From Struthidea cinerea (taxonomy: Eukaryota > Chordata > Aves > Passeriformes > Corcoracidae): a stretch of 64,000 bases of DNA. The notes under the pieces are model-generated. The model searched no databases. It saw only the letters and a program-made list of their open reading frames with translations, and was not told where the DNA came from. The stretch covers positions 125,128 to 189,127 of the forward strand of contig VZTI01001283.1 in NCBI GenBank assembly GCA_013397865.1. Reading direction: 5' to 3'. The translations under genes and the position numbers were made by a program. Positions 25,271-37,943 of the stretch are shown piece by piece; the first letter of the stretch is position 1; each line of letters opens with the position of its first letter.

Positions 25271-27618
25271 CTTCAGCTCAACCAACAGACAGAAGTGCAG
25301 GTAAGTGTGCACAGCTACAAGTACGTGTGTAATTCCACTGCTACTTCTACTTTCATACAACGAACATGGGGTTTCTCTGCCACATCTAGTGCATGGTTTT
25401 CTTGGGAGAGAACAAAAGCTTTCTTACAATTATCCCATATTTGACTTCCAAATTACAGAGATGATGATGGCAGTATAAAAGCAACATAAATACTCTATCA
25501 AAAGCTTTAAAAATATTAGTCTTCTGTTGCTCCATAATGAACTGCATTAAGCCAGAGACCATCAGCACAGCGGGAGGTTATAGTTATTAGCAACACCAAT
25601 GGGAGGCCTCCTGTTCAGAGTTCATCTGATGATGATATTCATCTTCTCCATTACCAAGAATTAATGTCAATACATGACATTCTGATCCATCATAAGTGGA
25701 TACTTTGATGTGGTCTGATCCTCTCTTGAAAATAAAAGTCTCATAAACATTGTATAATAGCTTTTGTGGTAGTGTTATGATGCTACCATTCTCTGTTTTT
25801 ATCTAATTGCATTATGATACATAGAAGCAATCTTGATTTGTAAATCTTTCAGAGCAAGAAGTTTTGTCTGCCTTCATCATCAGACCCCTTATCACATTTG
25901 GATTTACCAGGTTGTATTTATCACTCTGACTCAATGTACAGGATTCTGGGAAGAACGCGTTCTTCTGATGCTGCCTACTGCCAGCTTTACAAGAGAAAAA
26001 TAAAAAAGATATTTACAGAAAGAGACTGTGACAGTAAACTGATGTGCAGAAACAATGTGATGCATCATTTTCATGTGAACAATGTATGCCTGGAGCCTGC
26101 CTGTTCCCTGTTCTTTTGTCTTCTGTTCTCTGGAACATCAGTTACAAGAAAATATCCCAATGAGGGAATACAAAAAAAGCAATTAAATTTGAACAGCCTG
26201 TAATATCTCCGCACTATTGTGTAAACCAAAAAAACATTTAATATAAGAGGTTGAATATGTACATTCGCAGAATTGGTAAGCAGTGAGAGAGAATACAGAT
26301 TATCCTGAACTAAACTGCACCTTATTCATAAATATATTGCCTCTTTGAAAAATTAAAAAGAAAATAACTAGTTGCTAGAAATCTGTGGTGGAAAAAGAAA
26401 GGAGAAGAATATGATCCCGTGTCAAGTAAAAAGTTCAGTCAAAAATATATGAAAGTCCAAGCACTTTTGCCTTCACTCCATTTGACAAAATGTAGTACAT
26501 GGAAGAACTAATCAAAAGAAAATTTTAAAAAGATCACGAGAAACAGCATCTGGTCAAATTAGGAACTGGATACCAGTAGAAAGTAAAGTGTCGATGTTAT
26601 CACCCGGTTTGGAGATTTCAGTACTGGCAAGTCCTAGATGATATATTTTCCAAGCAGTTAACAGTCCTGACACAAAAGTTACCACTTTGATCCTACACAT
26701 TGAAGAAAATGCTTGATACAAAGCAAAAACTGAAAGAATATCTTTCAGTTTATTTCTACGAAAAGGCTTTCAAGAGAACATGATCTTAAAAAATTAGTTC
26801 TGAGAAAATCAAGTAACTCAGAAGTAGGTCACTGAAAAGAAAATATTGAATGGTCTTTGAAAAATCAGAGCTAAACTGTTTTTTTGTAAATTTGGCAAAA
26901 CACTGACCTTATATAGAAAACTGCTTTGATCAAAAAGACCCCCACACACCAGAACCAGTGAAAAATAGGTAGCAAGGACAGGGATACCCCCCAGAGGACC
27001 GTGTTTGCAGGCAACCCACACTGGAGTCACCAGTGAACCTGGAGGTCATCAAAGTAGTACTTTCACCACTGCAGTTGGTGCATTGTTGATTTCCCGTTTT
27101 TCCCGATTACCTGAACCCTTATGAAAACTTCGTGTTAATTAGCAAGAATTAGTTGAGACTGTTTTGCCCATGACATAATCGCTATAAAGGCCCTATTTTT
27201 TTTATTAATTTGGAGATACGGAAGGACAAGATGTAGATTTCTAAGGTTTCTTCCCATTATTCAAAATGAGAATCAGATGCCTGTAGCACAGGTAAGCCTA
27301 CTCATGCTGCCTTGACTTTAATAACAATAAAGCCAAAAAGACAGGCAGTTCAGCTGTTGATCTCTCCCCTCCCTTTGTTAGCTGAGTGAACAGGTACAAG
27401 TCAGCTCAAAGCCAGCTCAGCTGTGTATTTCTTCTGCTAAAGCATCTGCAATTACACTCAGCTGCATTCCAGCTTCAAGAGAGACAAACTCACACAAAGA
27501 GACTTGGGTTCATGGAGTCTGTCTCTGCAGTGGAAAATGTCAATTTCAGGATGGAGCACCTCCTGTCGAGGGGACACTTAAGCAGGAAATCTCTTCAATT
27601 TTCCTCTTCCCTTACATA
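25271..27618. other. Region between the 25-kb and 27.6-kb CR1 copies
   Basis: AT-rich sequence without a recognised gene or repeat. It may lie inside or downstream of a long OPRM1 3' UTR on the minus strand, but no boundary can be seen. Confidence 0.5.
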
Positions 27619-28245
27619 GAGGGTCCTGAAAGTAAATAGGGAATTGGCTGATGTAGTTGCCGAGATATTCTCCATCATATTTGAAAAGTCATGGCAGTCA
27701 GGCATAGTCCCAGGAGACTGTAAAAAGGGAAACCTTGTACCTGTCTTTAAAATGAGTAGAAAGGAGGCTCCTGGGAATTCACCACATCAGCCTCACCTCT
27801 GTGTCTGGGAACATCATGGAACTCCTAGAAGCTATGTCAAGGCACATGGAGGACAGGGAGGTGATTTGGGACAGCCTGTATGGCTTCAACAAGGGCAACC
27901 TGACCAACCTTTTGGCCTTCTACAGTGGAGTGACTACATCGCTGGATGAGAGAAGGGCCTTGGATGTCAACTATCTGGACAGAGGGAAGGCCTCTGACAT
28001 GGTCTCCCACAATATCCTTCTCTGTAAACTGGGCACATATGGGTTTGATGGGTGGACTGTTCAGTAGATGAGAAACTGGTTGGACAGTCACACCCAAAGA
28101 GCAGCGGTCTAAGGCCCGATGTCCAGATGGACACTGGTGACAAATGGTGTCCCGCAGGGGTATGTGTTGGGATCAGTGCTATTTAATGTTTTCATCACAA
28201 ACATGGACAGTGGGGTTGAGTGCAAATACACAAGTAACACAGACA
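27619..28245 (+). mobile_element. CR1 LINE ORF2 reverse-transcriptase fragment, broken
   Basis: Decayed piece of the CR1 ORF2 reverse-transcriptase domain, + orientation. The translated order matches CR1: a VPGDCKKGNLVPVFK block (27690-27755), then a frameshift near 27790-27800, then HMEDREVIWDSLYGFNKGN, LTNLLAFYSGVTTSLDERRA, VSHNILLCKLGTYGFDGWTV, an in-frame stop at 28065-28067, and after it the GVPQGYVLGSVLFNVFI motif (28143-28195). The catalytic aspartate pair that should follow is not preserved. With a frameshift, a stop and a missing active site the copy is dead. The 5' and 3' parts of the element are absent. Confidence 0.95.
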
Positions 28246-30582
28246 TTTTTATTAAAGGCTTACAATGCAGATACAGAATTTGTGTAGTTATATGCTACTT
28301 ACTGCAAAGCACTACCAATGAACATTTAAGTCTTCTGGAAAAGAAAAAAGACACTTTTCTTACTTTTTGCTAGTGTTCTGCTAATAAAATTTACTTCCTC
28401 ATATCCTTAAACCATCAAGGCTACAACACTATTACTGCTAAATATATTTGCAGTCAGGTTTCTCAATTGTTGAACTGCAGAAACAGAAAATATCCTTAAA
28501 ATTATTTGGCTGTCTGCTGGCAAGTCACAGTATGTTGCTTGTGTGCTTCATCCAAAGTAGAGAAGAAATAAAGGCTTCAATTAATTACGTGTAATAAATT
28601 TTGTGAAAACTGAACTTTTGACTATTCACAAAACTAGGATCTTAAGTTTACTTAAACAAGTTTTTGGTCTATGAGTTAAGACTTTTCAAACATTCATTCA
28701 ATATTTTAAAATTCTTTGAAATTGTATGGGAGCATGTCAGACTGCTCTGAACCCATCAGGTAGTAATGATGTCATAGGATGGTAATCCATTTACATCTAG
28801 TGTATTCTATGTTGGTTTTGTTATTTAAATAATACTGCTGTGTGGTACAAAACAATACATCAACTTCTTCCAAGCGCCTATCTCATGCTGTTTAAAAATT
28901 AGATGCAAAACCTCTTAGAATGGTGATGACTGGTTTAAACTTTAATGATGACTATGAGGTGATACAGCTAAACTAACACAAAATTAAACATAAATCCATA
29001 TGACAACATAGTGGAATTTTCAACAGAAAGAGAAAAAAATCAAGGCACTTCAGTTATATCTAGCTTCATATTCTGCTGATATATAGGCTACATATTTAGC
29101 TGCAACACAGTGATGATACCCAAATAATCCTTTAATTTACAACTTGCAATGATTTGGTCTTCAATCTTTATTATGCAGTCTATGGCAGAAACAAACAATT
29201 TCACATTATAACCTTATTGTCACACAGACTTTAACAATGAAAATAAGAAATACATTTTGGTTGCAGAAAGAAAAAGACAAAAAACCCCTCTTCCATATAG
29301 TTGTATTTTAGAATACACTTAAATTCATCAAAGTACATTTCCCCCCAGCTAACTACTGATGATTTATTTACAAAGCAAGTAAAACAATGTCTAGAAAATA
29401 CCATTGCACCACAAATTATCTACATGGATATTTCTATTTTTCATACTAGAAAACAGCTAAGAAGGCATTTGCTGCAGTACAATATTTCTTCCTGAAATTT
29501 TAATGTGTTTTAGCCGCTAATACAAAATACAGATGCAGGATGTATTATCTTAATTAGAAAAGCAAACATATTATGGGTTTGGTTAAGAAAAAATAGATAG
29601 TGAATTTCACTTAAATTTCTTTTTTAAAAAAGGTCTAATGCATTAACTGCTCCAAGTACTTCACATAGGGGCTGTTGTTTACCTACAAATTGAAAATGCT
29701 GCTGACAGAGAAGCTGAAATTTGAGTAACTACTTGAAAGAGAAGACATCAGCAGCCTGTGCAAGCTCTGACAGGCTTATAGCTACATTTTTATTCACAAA
29801 GAAATTTATGTTAATATATGCTGTTTTGGGGATCATTTGACAATCAATAACAGCGTGGAATACTTTCATTTACTAATCTCTTTTAGAAAAAGTGATACCT
29901 CATTGTTTTGATTTTAATGTCTTTCTTTTATATGTGAAATAGAAGCAGGTTTTAGGTGTTTTTTTTGTTAAGGGATCACTGGAAAAAATATTTTTCCTTT
30001 GAAACTGCAGAACATTCAATCCTTGCAAGAGAAGACCTCTTGAACTACAATGTGTTGTTCTAGATGACCTTGTGAGACTTCAGCACGCAAATAACCTGCA
30101 CAGAAAACACCTCTACAAAAAAATTTTAAGAGTAAATAGAGTGTACCCAACAGTATTACAACTTCATATCCCATTATTTTCCATCCTCAAAAGCTCACCT
30201 TATTTTTCAAACTATAGGTGTCTAGCCTTTGAATTTTTGTTTCCAACCTGTTTTGACACCACTGTAACTCACCAAGAGCGTGTCAGGTTGCTACAGGCAC
30301 GGCAGCTTTGTTTTAGGCTAATGTATGTACTCCTGGTAAACATGACTGCTTTGAACACTGGAGCCTGGAAGGCCCCCGTATCTCCTGGCTCTGCTTGCTG
30401 TTACGTTTCATGCTTCTGTTTTGTGCAATGTAGATGTGCTGCAGAAGCAATTTTTGACAGACTGGAAAAGCAGGCACTTTCCTCTGTGGTGTTTTTTTGA
30501 GGGAAAGCATATCCTACATGTTCCCACTAGCACACTTGTGGCAGTGGCAACTGCTCTGAGAGCCATGCAGCAGGAGACCCTG
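28246..30582 (-). other. OPRM1: Probable proximal 3' UTR of OPRM1
   Basis: AT-rich sequence immediately downstream (minus sense) of the OPRM1 stop codon. The first stretch must be 3' UTR of exon 4. Several minus-strand AATAAA hexamers are present (TTTATT on +, for example near 29363 and 29789), but the used site cannot be chosen. Mammalian OPRM1 transcripts are known for 3' UTRs longer than 10 kb, so the UTR could extend well past this region and through the CR1 fragment. Confidence 0.5.
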
Positions 30583-30621
30583 TCACGGCAGTGGAGTAGT
30601 TTCAGCTTCTTGAAGTTCCAA
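30583..30621 (-). CDS. OPRM1: OPRM1 exon 4, C-terminal 12 codons and stop
   Basis: A micro coding segment of 39 bases that supplies the end of the mu opioid receptor. On the minus strand a strong acceptor (TTGCAATTTCTTTCCTTTCAG, read from 30642 down to 30622) is followed by codons for LELQEAETTPLP and TGA. Mammalian MOR-1 ends in the same way, with LENLEAETAPLP, so ten or so positions are shared, including the diagnostic EAET.PLP. The phase is 0, matching the end of exon 3 (CAG|GTATGA). The tail is cytoplasmic; in mammals it is the part that alternative splicing swaps between isoforms. The two changed residues in the first half (Asn-Leu to Leu-Gln) may be lineage-specific. It is too short to appear in any ordinary ORF scan. 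Confidence 0.93.
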   Translation of the reverse strand: MELQEAETTPLP

Positions 30622-33600
30622 CTGAAAGGAAAGAAATTGCAAATACAATGAACAATTGCTTGATATCTTCCCACCCATAAGTTTGTGTCTACTTGTGTGT
30701 CGGGTTTTTTTATGAGGAATTTATTTCTCATTTGCAGCTACTGTTCTGCTGTATAAAGCTAAACACAGCCCAGAGTAAGGCAAGACTATGCTTTTGCCAT
30801 GAAGCGACAGAGGCAGAGGAAATGATCACAAAGGCAAAGAAACATTAGTCGGTCTGAAATTCAAATTAGAATTAATTTGATACTTCATATCAAGCCAGTT
30901 GTTCTCTTTCTAGGGTGGAACTCTCTATGATTTTCACAAGGATAGAAAAATTTAATTCCCTCTCTGTATTCTTTCTGTAGCAGTTACAGCAGAATTGTTA
31001 TGTTAGTTGAATACATTCTGTGCTCGTATCAGGACACTGTCTAACTTTTGGATTTTCAGTTAAAGTCTGGTTTAAATTCTGTGTGAGGTGGACTTACATC
31101 AGCAAACAAACCCAACAACCGCTCAGCCCTGCGTGTCCACAGTATCCACGCTGAGTTCTACTTGCCTGCAGGCACGGTAGCACTACAGATGTTTTCATCA
31201 AGAAAACCTGCTTACTGCACAGCATGTCCTGAAAGCCTGCAAGCCCTTTTTGCTCAGCCCAGCAAATTTTGCACCAGAACCTGTTGAGAGCTCGGTGGGA
31301 GACACTGCATATCAAGGGTTTATGGAATGGAAAGCAGAGACACAGATGAAGCCAGGAGATTCACAAAGAGCCCATGTCAACATATATCAGTTACAAAAGA
31401 AAGCTCAATTTTAGGGATCTATTGAATTTAGGCAAGTGTTTCATAGATGTCACTATCTCGCCAGAAATGGGCTTTTTAAGAAATCAGTACTTTAAAATTA
31501 TTACTGAAATACGGTATAATTTACAAAGGAGACACATCAATTTTCTAAAAAGACACAGGAAGGCCATTCTCTGTTAATACAGGTAGATGTGAATCTGCCA
31601 AGGTTTGGAGTAACAGTAGCTGCCCATTTTTTTCAATGTTTCTGCAACAGGACTCACCAGTATTCCCCATATTTGTTCACAGTCATTCATAAAGCACTAG
31701 GAAAATTAAGAAGTAAGAAAACTTCATTTCGTTAATCAAAGTCAAACTAGCTTTCAATTTTCCCTTGTTTTGACTTAAAAACTTCTTCTTGAATCCAATA
31801 TCCTTTTTATTTCTACATGTGGCTGCCAATCCAGGCAGTAAAGGCAAAGCTTTCAGGGCTGAGCCTTTTGTTAATGAACATATCTGAGGCCTCATTTTCA
31901 GCATACGAGGAGGACTTGCAGCTTCCATTAGGGCATTTGGACATTTCAGTAGTTGAGGAGAAAGCATCAGAAACTAAAATTCTGAAGAAGAAAAGAAGAG
32001 TTACACACGGGATGATTAAATAGTCCTGAAGATGTGCCTATACATAATTTGCTTAGTTGCTTGGATACATTCAGGTGAAGCTGCTATAAAAGCAGCTATA
32101 AAACGGGTCACAAAGAAACTAATCCACTGAAACAAATTAAATTTCTCAGATTTCTATAATTATTAATTATCCAGTTTCCCATTTATTTAGGAATTTTTGT
32201 TATTAACTCATAGATGCTAGCAAAAAATATGTTTGAAAAACACAGTTTTCAGGAAAAACCAGCTATCAGTTGTTTTTACATTTAAAAAAATTAAAGCTTC
32301 TTTTAATCTCAGAGACAAATTGATGCAGAGCCTCTGAGCATCTGAAGTAAAAGCTATTTCAATATACTTGCCAAGATATTTGATATGAATCAGTTAATGT
32401 CAATGACACCAAAAACCCTCAGCCATTTGCAAAAGCTGGTTTTTGGTCCTTTATTCCCCTCCCCTGCCAATACTTGGTCATACAGAGAAAAGATCAAAGA
32501 AAGTAGTTTTGCTTTTCGAGCACTTTTTTCCCAGGATTACATCACTCCTTCTCCATGCAAATACACTTAACAAGATTGCATAAACCCTCCTGAAAACTAA
32601 AGTGAGCCAGGCCTTTAAGCTCACTCTGGAACAGATGTATCCTGTGCGTTTTACTGCAGGAGTTAGTTTAGTGTAACACAAGATACACCCCCCAGAGACG
32701 TGTAACACCTCAGTCTTACAACCCTTCCAGTTTCTGCATGCCTGATTAGCCACTGCCTTTTCTCCCTCAGAACTGTATTTCTCCACTGAGCATTCACATT
32801 TCCTACAAATGCTCGCACCATCAGTGTTATGGGTCAGATGCTGCCCTGTGCATTCGCAAGATGTTGCACTTCAGAAGTTTTGAACTTATTTTGCTCTTCC
32901 ACTTTCTGTAAATGCTGATAAACCAAGAATCATGCACTTAATCTAGACCTTTTGGTAATGCCAGGGAGCCACAGAGTAGGCCAAAGACCAGTATATTAAC
33001 TGAGAATAATATGAATATTTATGATGTTTCCTGTTAATGCTTTTGAACTGATAGAAGACACTGCTGTTCATTCCAACAACTTAAAAGCTTAGGAGTGTTA
33101 ATTTTAAATGCTTTTAAAGGCTTTAAGAGTGTTAGGCTTTATGTGATTGAGCCTTGCCATTCTCATTAACTTTAGCAGGAGAAAAGAATTCTCACTTGGC
33201 AAAAAAGCAACTTCTAGAACATCTGTTTCTTAGAAAATTACGTGAAGTGTGCCAAGTACTACACAGCCTTGCAATTAGAATTCATACCAAATGCTCTCCA
33301 AGGCCTTGTCTATACAAGAAAGAACTTGTCAGTATACTTCAATCAATAGATACACAAGCTAGACTTTCTTGTGCAAAAAGCACTTACCTGTGAAAAGAAT
33401 ACCCTGCCTATAGAATTTACAGAATCTCACTGTCTGAGCAAATATTGGTTTGTCTGGGGGTTTATTTTCTTTTTTCTTTTCTGAGAGCTAAAGCTGCACT
33501 CACTCTCGGGCTTTTTCTGTTTAAAATAATAACATGAAAATATTAGGTGTTACACTTGCAGTTACTATTCCAGAGAGCCTTTTTAGTGTAGATTAGTTCA

Positions 33601-34722
33601 ACAATCTTGTCTCTCATTCTGATAAAAGCAGACATCAAAAAATGTCTCTTACAGAAATGTTTGCTGGAGAAAAGAAGATAAATTAAGTTTAATGTTAAGC
33701 TTTGAACATGGCTTGCTGTGAATGTATTCTACAGACATTGTGGAGAGTGAGAAAGACTGCACCAAATAGCTGCTGAGCTGAACTCCAGGGAGAAGGCCCA
33801 GGTCAGCATTTGGGGAGCACATCTGGCAGAAATAAACCAATGGCAGCATCAGCAGCTGCCAAAGCAAGGACTGCAGGGACGGTGCTGAGGGAAGTGGAGT
33901 TGGCCACTCCAAGTCTTTCAAATATCTGAATATGCAAAGACCCACCTCTGAGGACCCAAGCTACCAAGTGTTGTCTTCTTCTCCCTGGCTCTGGGGAAAA
34001 CTGATGGATAGATGCTAGCAAGAGCTAACAAAGTAGTCAAACAATTTCTTCCAGCTCTGCATAACACCTTTTTTGTTCCATGCAGATTGACTCTCTGCTT
34101 CAGTTTCCATCCTTGCTGCCTCACTTGGACCTCATTCCTTATGTTTCCCTTTCTCCTCAGCATTCTTCTTCTCACCTCCCTTCCCCTTCAGTGTCCTTCC
34201 CTTCTCCTTACATATGCTTTCTTCATAACTAATTTATTTCATCACTATTCCCTGAAGGAAAAAAACAAGCCCTAGCCAGCAAAGAACTCAACTATAGGAC
34301 TAGCTTTCCTTTACTGCCACTCTCAAGATCACTTCACCTGCTTGGTCCATCCCTGCCCCAGCAGGCTGTCTCTCTTGCTGGTGTAGGCTGAAACATCTCT
34401 CTGGGAAACATCATCTTCTATTCTGTGCTTGCTCAGTGCTCAGGGAAATAGACTTTATCTTGCTCAGCCTCTAGGCAGTACCACATTAACCTTTTCTATG
34501 GGTAGAAGTTTAGAAGGCTACAGCTCTCCTAGAAGTAATATAAAGATATATAACTAAATGTAGAAAATGGGTGCATACACACTGCACTCTGAAAAGCTGG
34601 AATTGTACTAGACAGAGATACAATCTTGTTGTCAGACACATGCACAAAATTGATTCCATCGAGGGTTACAAATGCATTATTAACAGATGAATCCAGTAAT
34701 TTGCTACACCTAGTAACTACTA

Positions 34723-34760
34723 CACATACATACATACATACGTACATACAAACATATATA
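34723..34760. repeat. (ACAT)n microsatellite
   Basis: CATA/CATAC units with one CGTA variant, in OPRM1 intron 3. Confidence 0.85.
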
Positions 34761-35514
34761 TGTGCACCTATGCCAAGTTTGGCAGTTCTGCTTCACCACC
34801 AGACTGAGCCAGGTGCCGATTTCACAGGCCACAGCTTGGCACATATGAATCAGACACTGGTGAACAATACCAACTGCTGATGCTTAATAAAGCTTCTTTA
34901 GCCTTTCTCCCTTTAGACTGCTACGTCCTCTTTTCTGGTGCAATTACCGTTTAGTCTGCTTGGAGATGGGAATACTCTGATTTTGGCTATCTGGCAGCAG
35001 CTGAGTGGCAGGTGGGTAGCTGCTTTCACAAGAAGCCACTGAGTTCTGCACCTTGAGGAGGCAGCCAGCTTGTGGCTGAAGTGGCAGCAGTGGGAAACTG
35101 GTGCATGAGCAACCTAAGTATATTGCTGAAAGGTGATATGGCAAGGAATGAACCAGGCTTATGCCTTTTGTTCTTATTTTTAAGGGATTACAGAGACAAC
35201 TCAAACTTCTTCTAGTGCTTGCAATGTGCTTGAATTACTTTCGTGAATGTTAAGATTTGCTTTCATGTTTTGCTGAGAGACGGGGCTTGGAAATTCTCAA
35301 GACTAATCACAGGACCATGGATATTGAACATGTACAAAAGGGCTTCACTGCAAAAACTATGCAAAAATAGGCTGAATAAGAAAACCGAAACAACTCTTTC
35401 TTTTGCTATCTGATGTGCCATGAAATCCCTACTTCTTAAAGGCTTTTTCTACATGGAAAAGGTATTTTCTTGGTATACCTGAAATGGCAAAATGGCACAT
35501 TAGTCTGTAAGATG

Positions 35515-35549
35515 TGTGTATATATTTTATATATATATATGTACATATC
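35515..35549. repeat. (TA)n stretch
   Basis: GTGTATATATTTTATATATATATATGTACATA-type alternating tract in OPRM1 intron 3. Confidence 0.8.
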
Positions 35550-36122
35550 TAACCCCACCTTATTCACCACATAATTATCTGATACAAGAACTGCATGTAG
35601 ACAAGCCTTGGTCTATGTCTTGCATGTCTTTCAGGACAAACAAGGCCAGGTAGGCCTTCACTGTACATTAATCAAAAGTGAACAAGCACAGTTTTTTATC
35701 TTTTTATTCACTGTTGCAATGGGAGAAGGAGATCTGTATTCTGTCCCACTCCTGTCTTCATCAGCAGACAAGGAGTATGAACAGAGAAATCTGTGATTAA
35801 TTTTCAACCTGCTGTAAACATCCTGCGAGTGAAATGCTTTATGAAATGTTTTATGTGCTTTGGGAAAAGATGCACGCTGGACCCAGTCACTCAAGGTACC
35901 CTTCAGAACCCTCGGCTTCTGAGCATCAAGCAGGGCAGAGAGCAACTAGCACCATGCAGGACTGGGGTCTCTGTGTATGCATACACCAGTTTCAAATATA
36001 ACCTTGAAGGCGTTCAGACCTTCCAACAGCTACAAATCAGTGTAAGTGGTAACTTCAGAACACATGTCATCTCCAAGCGGGTGGCCTGGATCCAGAGATG
36101 ACATCTCCACTGCTAGTCATAC

Positions 36123-36643
36123 CTGATGGTTAGTCCTATCCACAGTGTTGGCAGTGGAAGCATGGTCACGAGTGTTTTGTCGGACTCGGGTGGAGTTTTG
36201 CTGCTCAATGGTTGAGGAAGTGGGGATGCAGAACTCTCTGAAACACCTTTTGAAATTCTCATCTAGAAATGCATAAAGGACTGGATTAAGGCAGCTATTT
36301 GTATACCCTAGAGCAATACAGAAGTGCCAGGAGACAGTCTGGAAAGTAGTTTCTGGGATGTTGACCAGGGCTTTAATGATAACATAAATGTGGATGGGAG
36401 TCCAGCAGACAATAAACACTGCCACCACTACAAGAACCATCCTTGTGATTCTCCGCAGGTTCCTATCCTTCTCTTTGGAGCCGGATAACATGCGAACACT
36501 CTTCAGGCGTAAAATCATCAGCCCATAACACACGGTAATGATCAGGACTGGCATGATGAAGGCAAAGATGAATACACAGATTTTCAGGAGGTTCTCCCAG
36601 TACCAAGCAGGGTGGGAGAATGTAAGCGTGCAGTCAATTGAGC
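36123..36643 (-). CDS. OPRM1: OPRM1 exon 3: ECL2 to C-tail of mu opioid receptor
   Basis: Coding exon of 521 bases, the same size as exon 3 of the mammalian gene. The acceptor is TTTTCCCCAG and the donor CAG|GTATGA. It enters in phase 1 (G from exon 2 completes Gly) and ends on a codon. In order it encodes extracellular loop 2 with the disulfide cysteine (SIDCTLTFSHP), TM5 (KICVFIFAFIMPVLIITVCY), the basic third intracellular loop (RMLSGSKEKDRNLRRITRM), TM6 with the CWxP motif and ligand-pocket His (CWTPIHIY), extracellular loop 3, TM7 with NPxxY (SCLNPVLYAF), helix 8 (DENFKRCFREF) with its palmitoylation-type Cys, and a Ser/Thr-rich tail containing the STANT phosphorylation motif. All class A hallmarks are intact. 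It couples to Gi/o in the family. Confidence 0.99.
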
Positions 36644-37590
36644 CTGGGGAAAAGGAAAACAGCAGAGAAGAACATGCAGGTCAGTTTTTCATTTGCTTTT
36701 CTGTAAACCTTTCTTTAATTAAACATCACAGGCAAATATATGAAGACTTTATGCCTAAGTAAACATGTAAAATGAAGCAATCTGTGACCTGTCATTTGCA
36801 TGAACATTGGTAGAACAGAGTACTGCAAAACATGCATGAAGTGTGAGTTAGGAAAACAAAACCAAATTAACATGTTCTCTTTTGCATATTATGGCTTGGA
36901 ATTTAATGTACGCTAAACAAGGAAACGGGCTGAATTGTCATAAATGCTTAAACTTTGACTCATTTTCACTTTCAGTATAAAACATGGTGAAAAGAAAGAT
37001 TGTTAAGCCACCATGTATGCTGAGAGTTTGGGCATTTCAGGGCATCAGGGAAGAGAATGACATGACACTTGGTAACTACGCACTGTGAAGGGTCTGGATT
37101 TATGCTGACATGTCACTGTCCCTTTATGGAAAGTCTTGGCGCACCAGTGATCCAGAACGTGCTCTCTGCTCTGTACCATGTCCTGCCAGACAGGGCGTAA
37201 CGTAGCTATGACTGCCAGCTTCCCAGTGGGAGTAACCTGGGTAAAGTGCAGGGTCCTGTGCTGTAGGGCAATGCAGAACTGCCCCACAGCAGAAGGCAGG
37301 CAGGCACAGATGCTTTTCCAAACACTACAGTAACCATGTGGGACAGCAAGACTTGCAAGGACCCACAGAAGGAGCTGAAGCTGCCTGTTGTAAAAGATGG
37401 ATCACATGCACTGCTTGCCCAGTCAACTACAGCCAGATGCAAAATTGTTGAAGGGGCTCATTTGCACTGATAACTGCATTATACAGGTTGGAGGTCAGAA
37501 GTTAATTCAAAGCCTCTACACTACAGTGAAGCAATGCAGAAAGGAATTTAAATGTTGAATACTCAATTTAGGAATGAAAGCCAGACTTAC
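36644..37590 (-). other. OPRM1: OPRM1 intron 2 (0.95 kb)
   Basis: Short intron between donor GTAAGT (37590-37585) and acceptor CCCCAG (36649-36644). It is similar in size to the sub-1-kb intron 2 of mammals. No repeat was recognised. Confidence 0.95.
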
Positions 37591-37943
37591 CGTGCCTGTA
37601 TTTAGTAGTTGCCATGAACATAACTGGCAGGCCAATGGCAGAGGAAAGAATCCAGTTGCAGACATTGACAATTTTGGCATTTCTGGGGGTACGGAAATCA
37701 AGGGCCTTAACTGGGTGGCACACAGCCACGTAGCGATCCACACTCATGGTGCAGAGTGTGAAGATACTGGTGAACATATTGTAGTAGTCTATGGATATAA
37801 CAATCTTACAAAGGATGGTACCGAACGGCCACGTTCCCATCAAGTAATTCACACTCTGGAATGGCAGGGTACTTGTTGCTAGGGCATCTGCCAATGCAAG
37901 ATTGAAAATATAGATGTTGGTGGCAGTCTTCATTTTCGTGTAC
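37591..37943 (-). CDS. OPRM1: OPRM1 exon 2: ICL1 to TM4 of mu opioid receptor
   Basis: Coding exon of 353 bases, equal in length to mammalian exon 2. The acceptor is TTTTTTTTTCTAG and the donor CACG|GTAAGT. It enters in phase 2 (completes Arg) and leaves in phase 1. It encodes intracellular loop 1 (RYTKMKTATN), TM2 with the sodium-site Asp (NLALADALATSTLPF), extracellular loop 1, the disulfide Cys (GTILCKIVISID), TM3 with the amine-binding Asp (SIDYYNMF), the DRY motif (SVDRYVAVCHP), intracellular loop 2 (VKALDFRTPRNAK) and TM4 (NWILSSAIGLPVMF), ending near KYRHG. The mu-type identity, rather than delta, kappa or nociceptin, rests on TSTLPFQSVNYLMGTWPFG and the MATTKYR end, which I know from MOR. 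Confidence 0.99.

Larger units (their letters stand above)
30622..36122 (-). other. OPRM1: OPRM1 intron 3 (5.5 kb)
   Basis: Intron between the exon 3 donor (GTATGA) and the exon 4 acceptor. It contains an (ACAT)n repeat (34723-34760), a (TA)n stretch (35515-35549) and a small perfect hairpin at 32079-32097 (AGCTGCT-ATAAA-AGCAGCT). In mammals alternative 3' exons lie in or beyond this intron; none could be recognised here by sequence alone. Confidence 0.85.

Noticed and set aside
30072..30500. 142-codon + frame beside OPRM1 exon 4
   Set aside because: Lies in the OPRM1 3' UTR on the opposite strand; no motif.
32079..32097. Perfect 7-bp hairpin AGCTGCT-ATAAA-AGCAGCT
   Set aside because: Short stems of this size are frequent by chance in 64 kb. 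Recorded in the intron 3 entry only.
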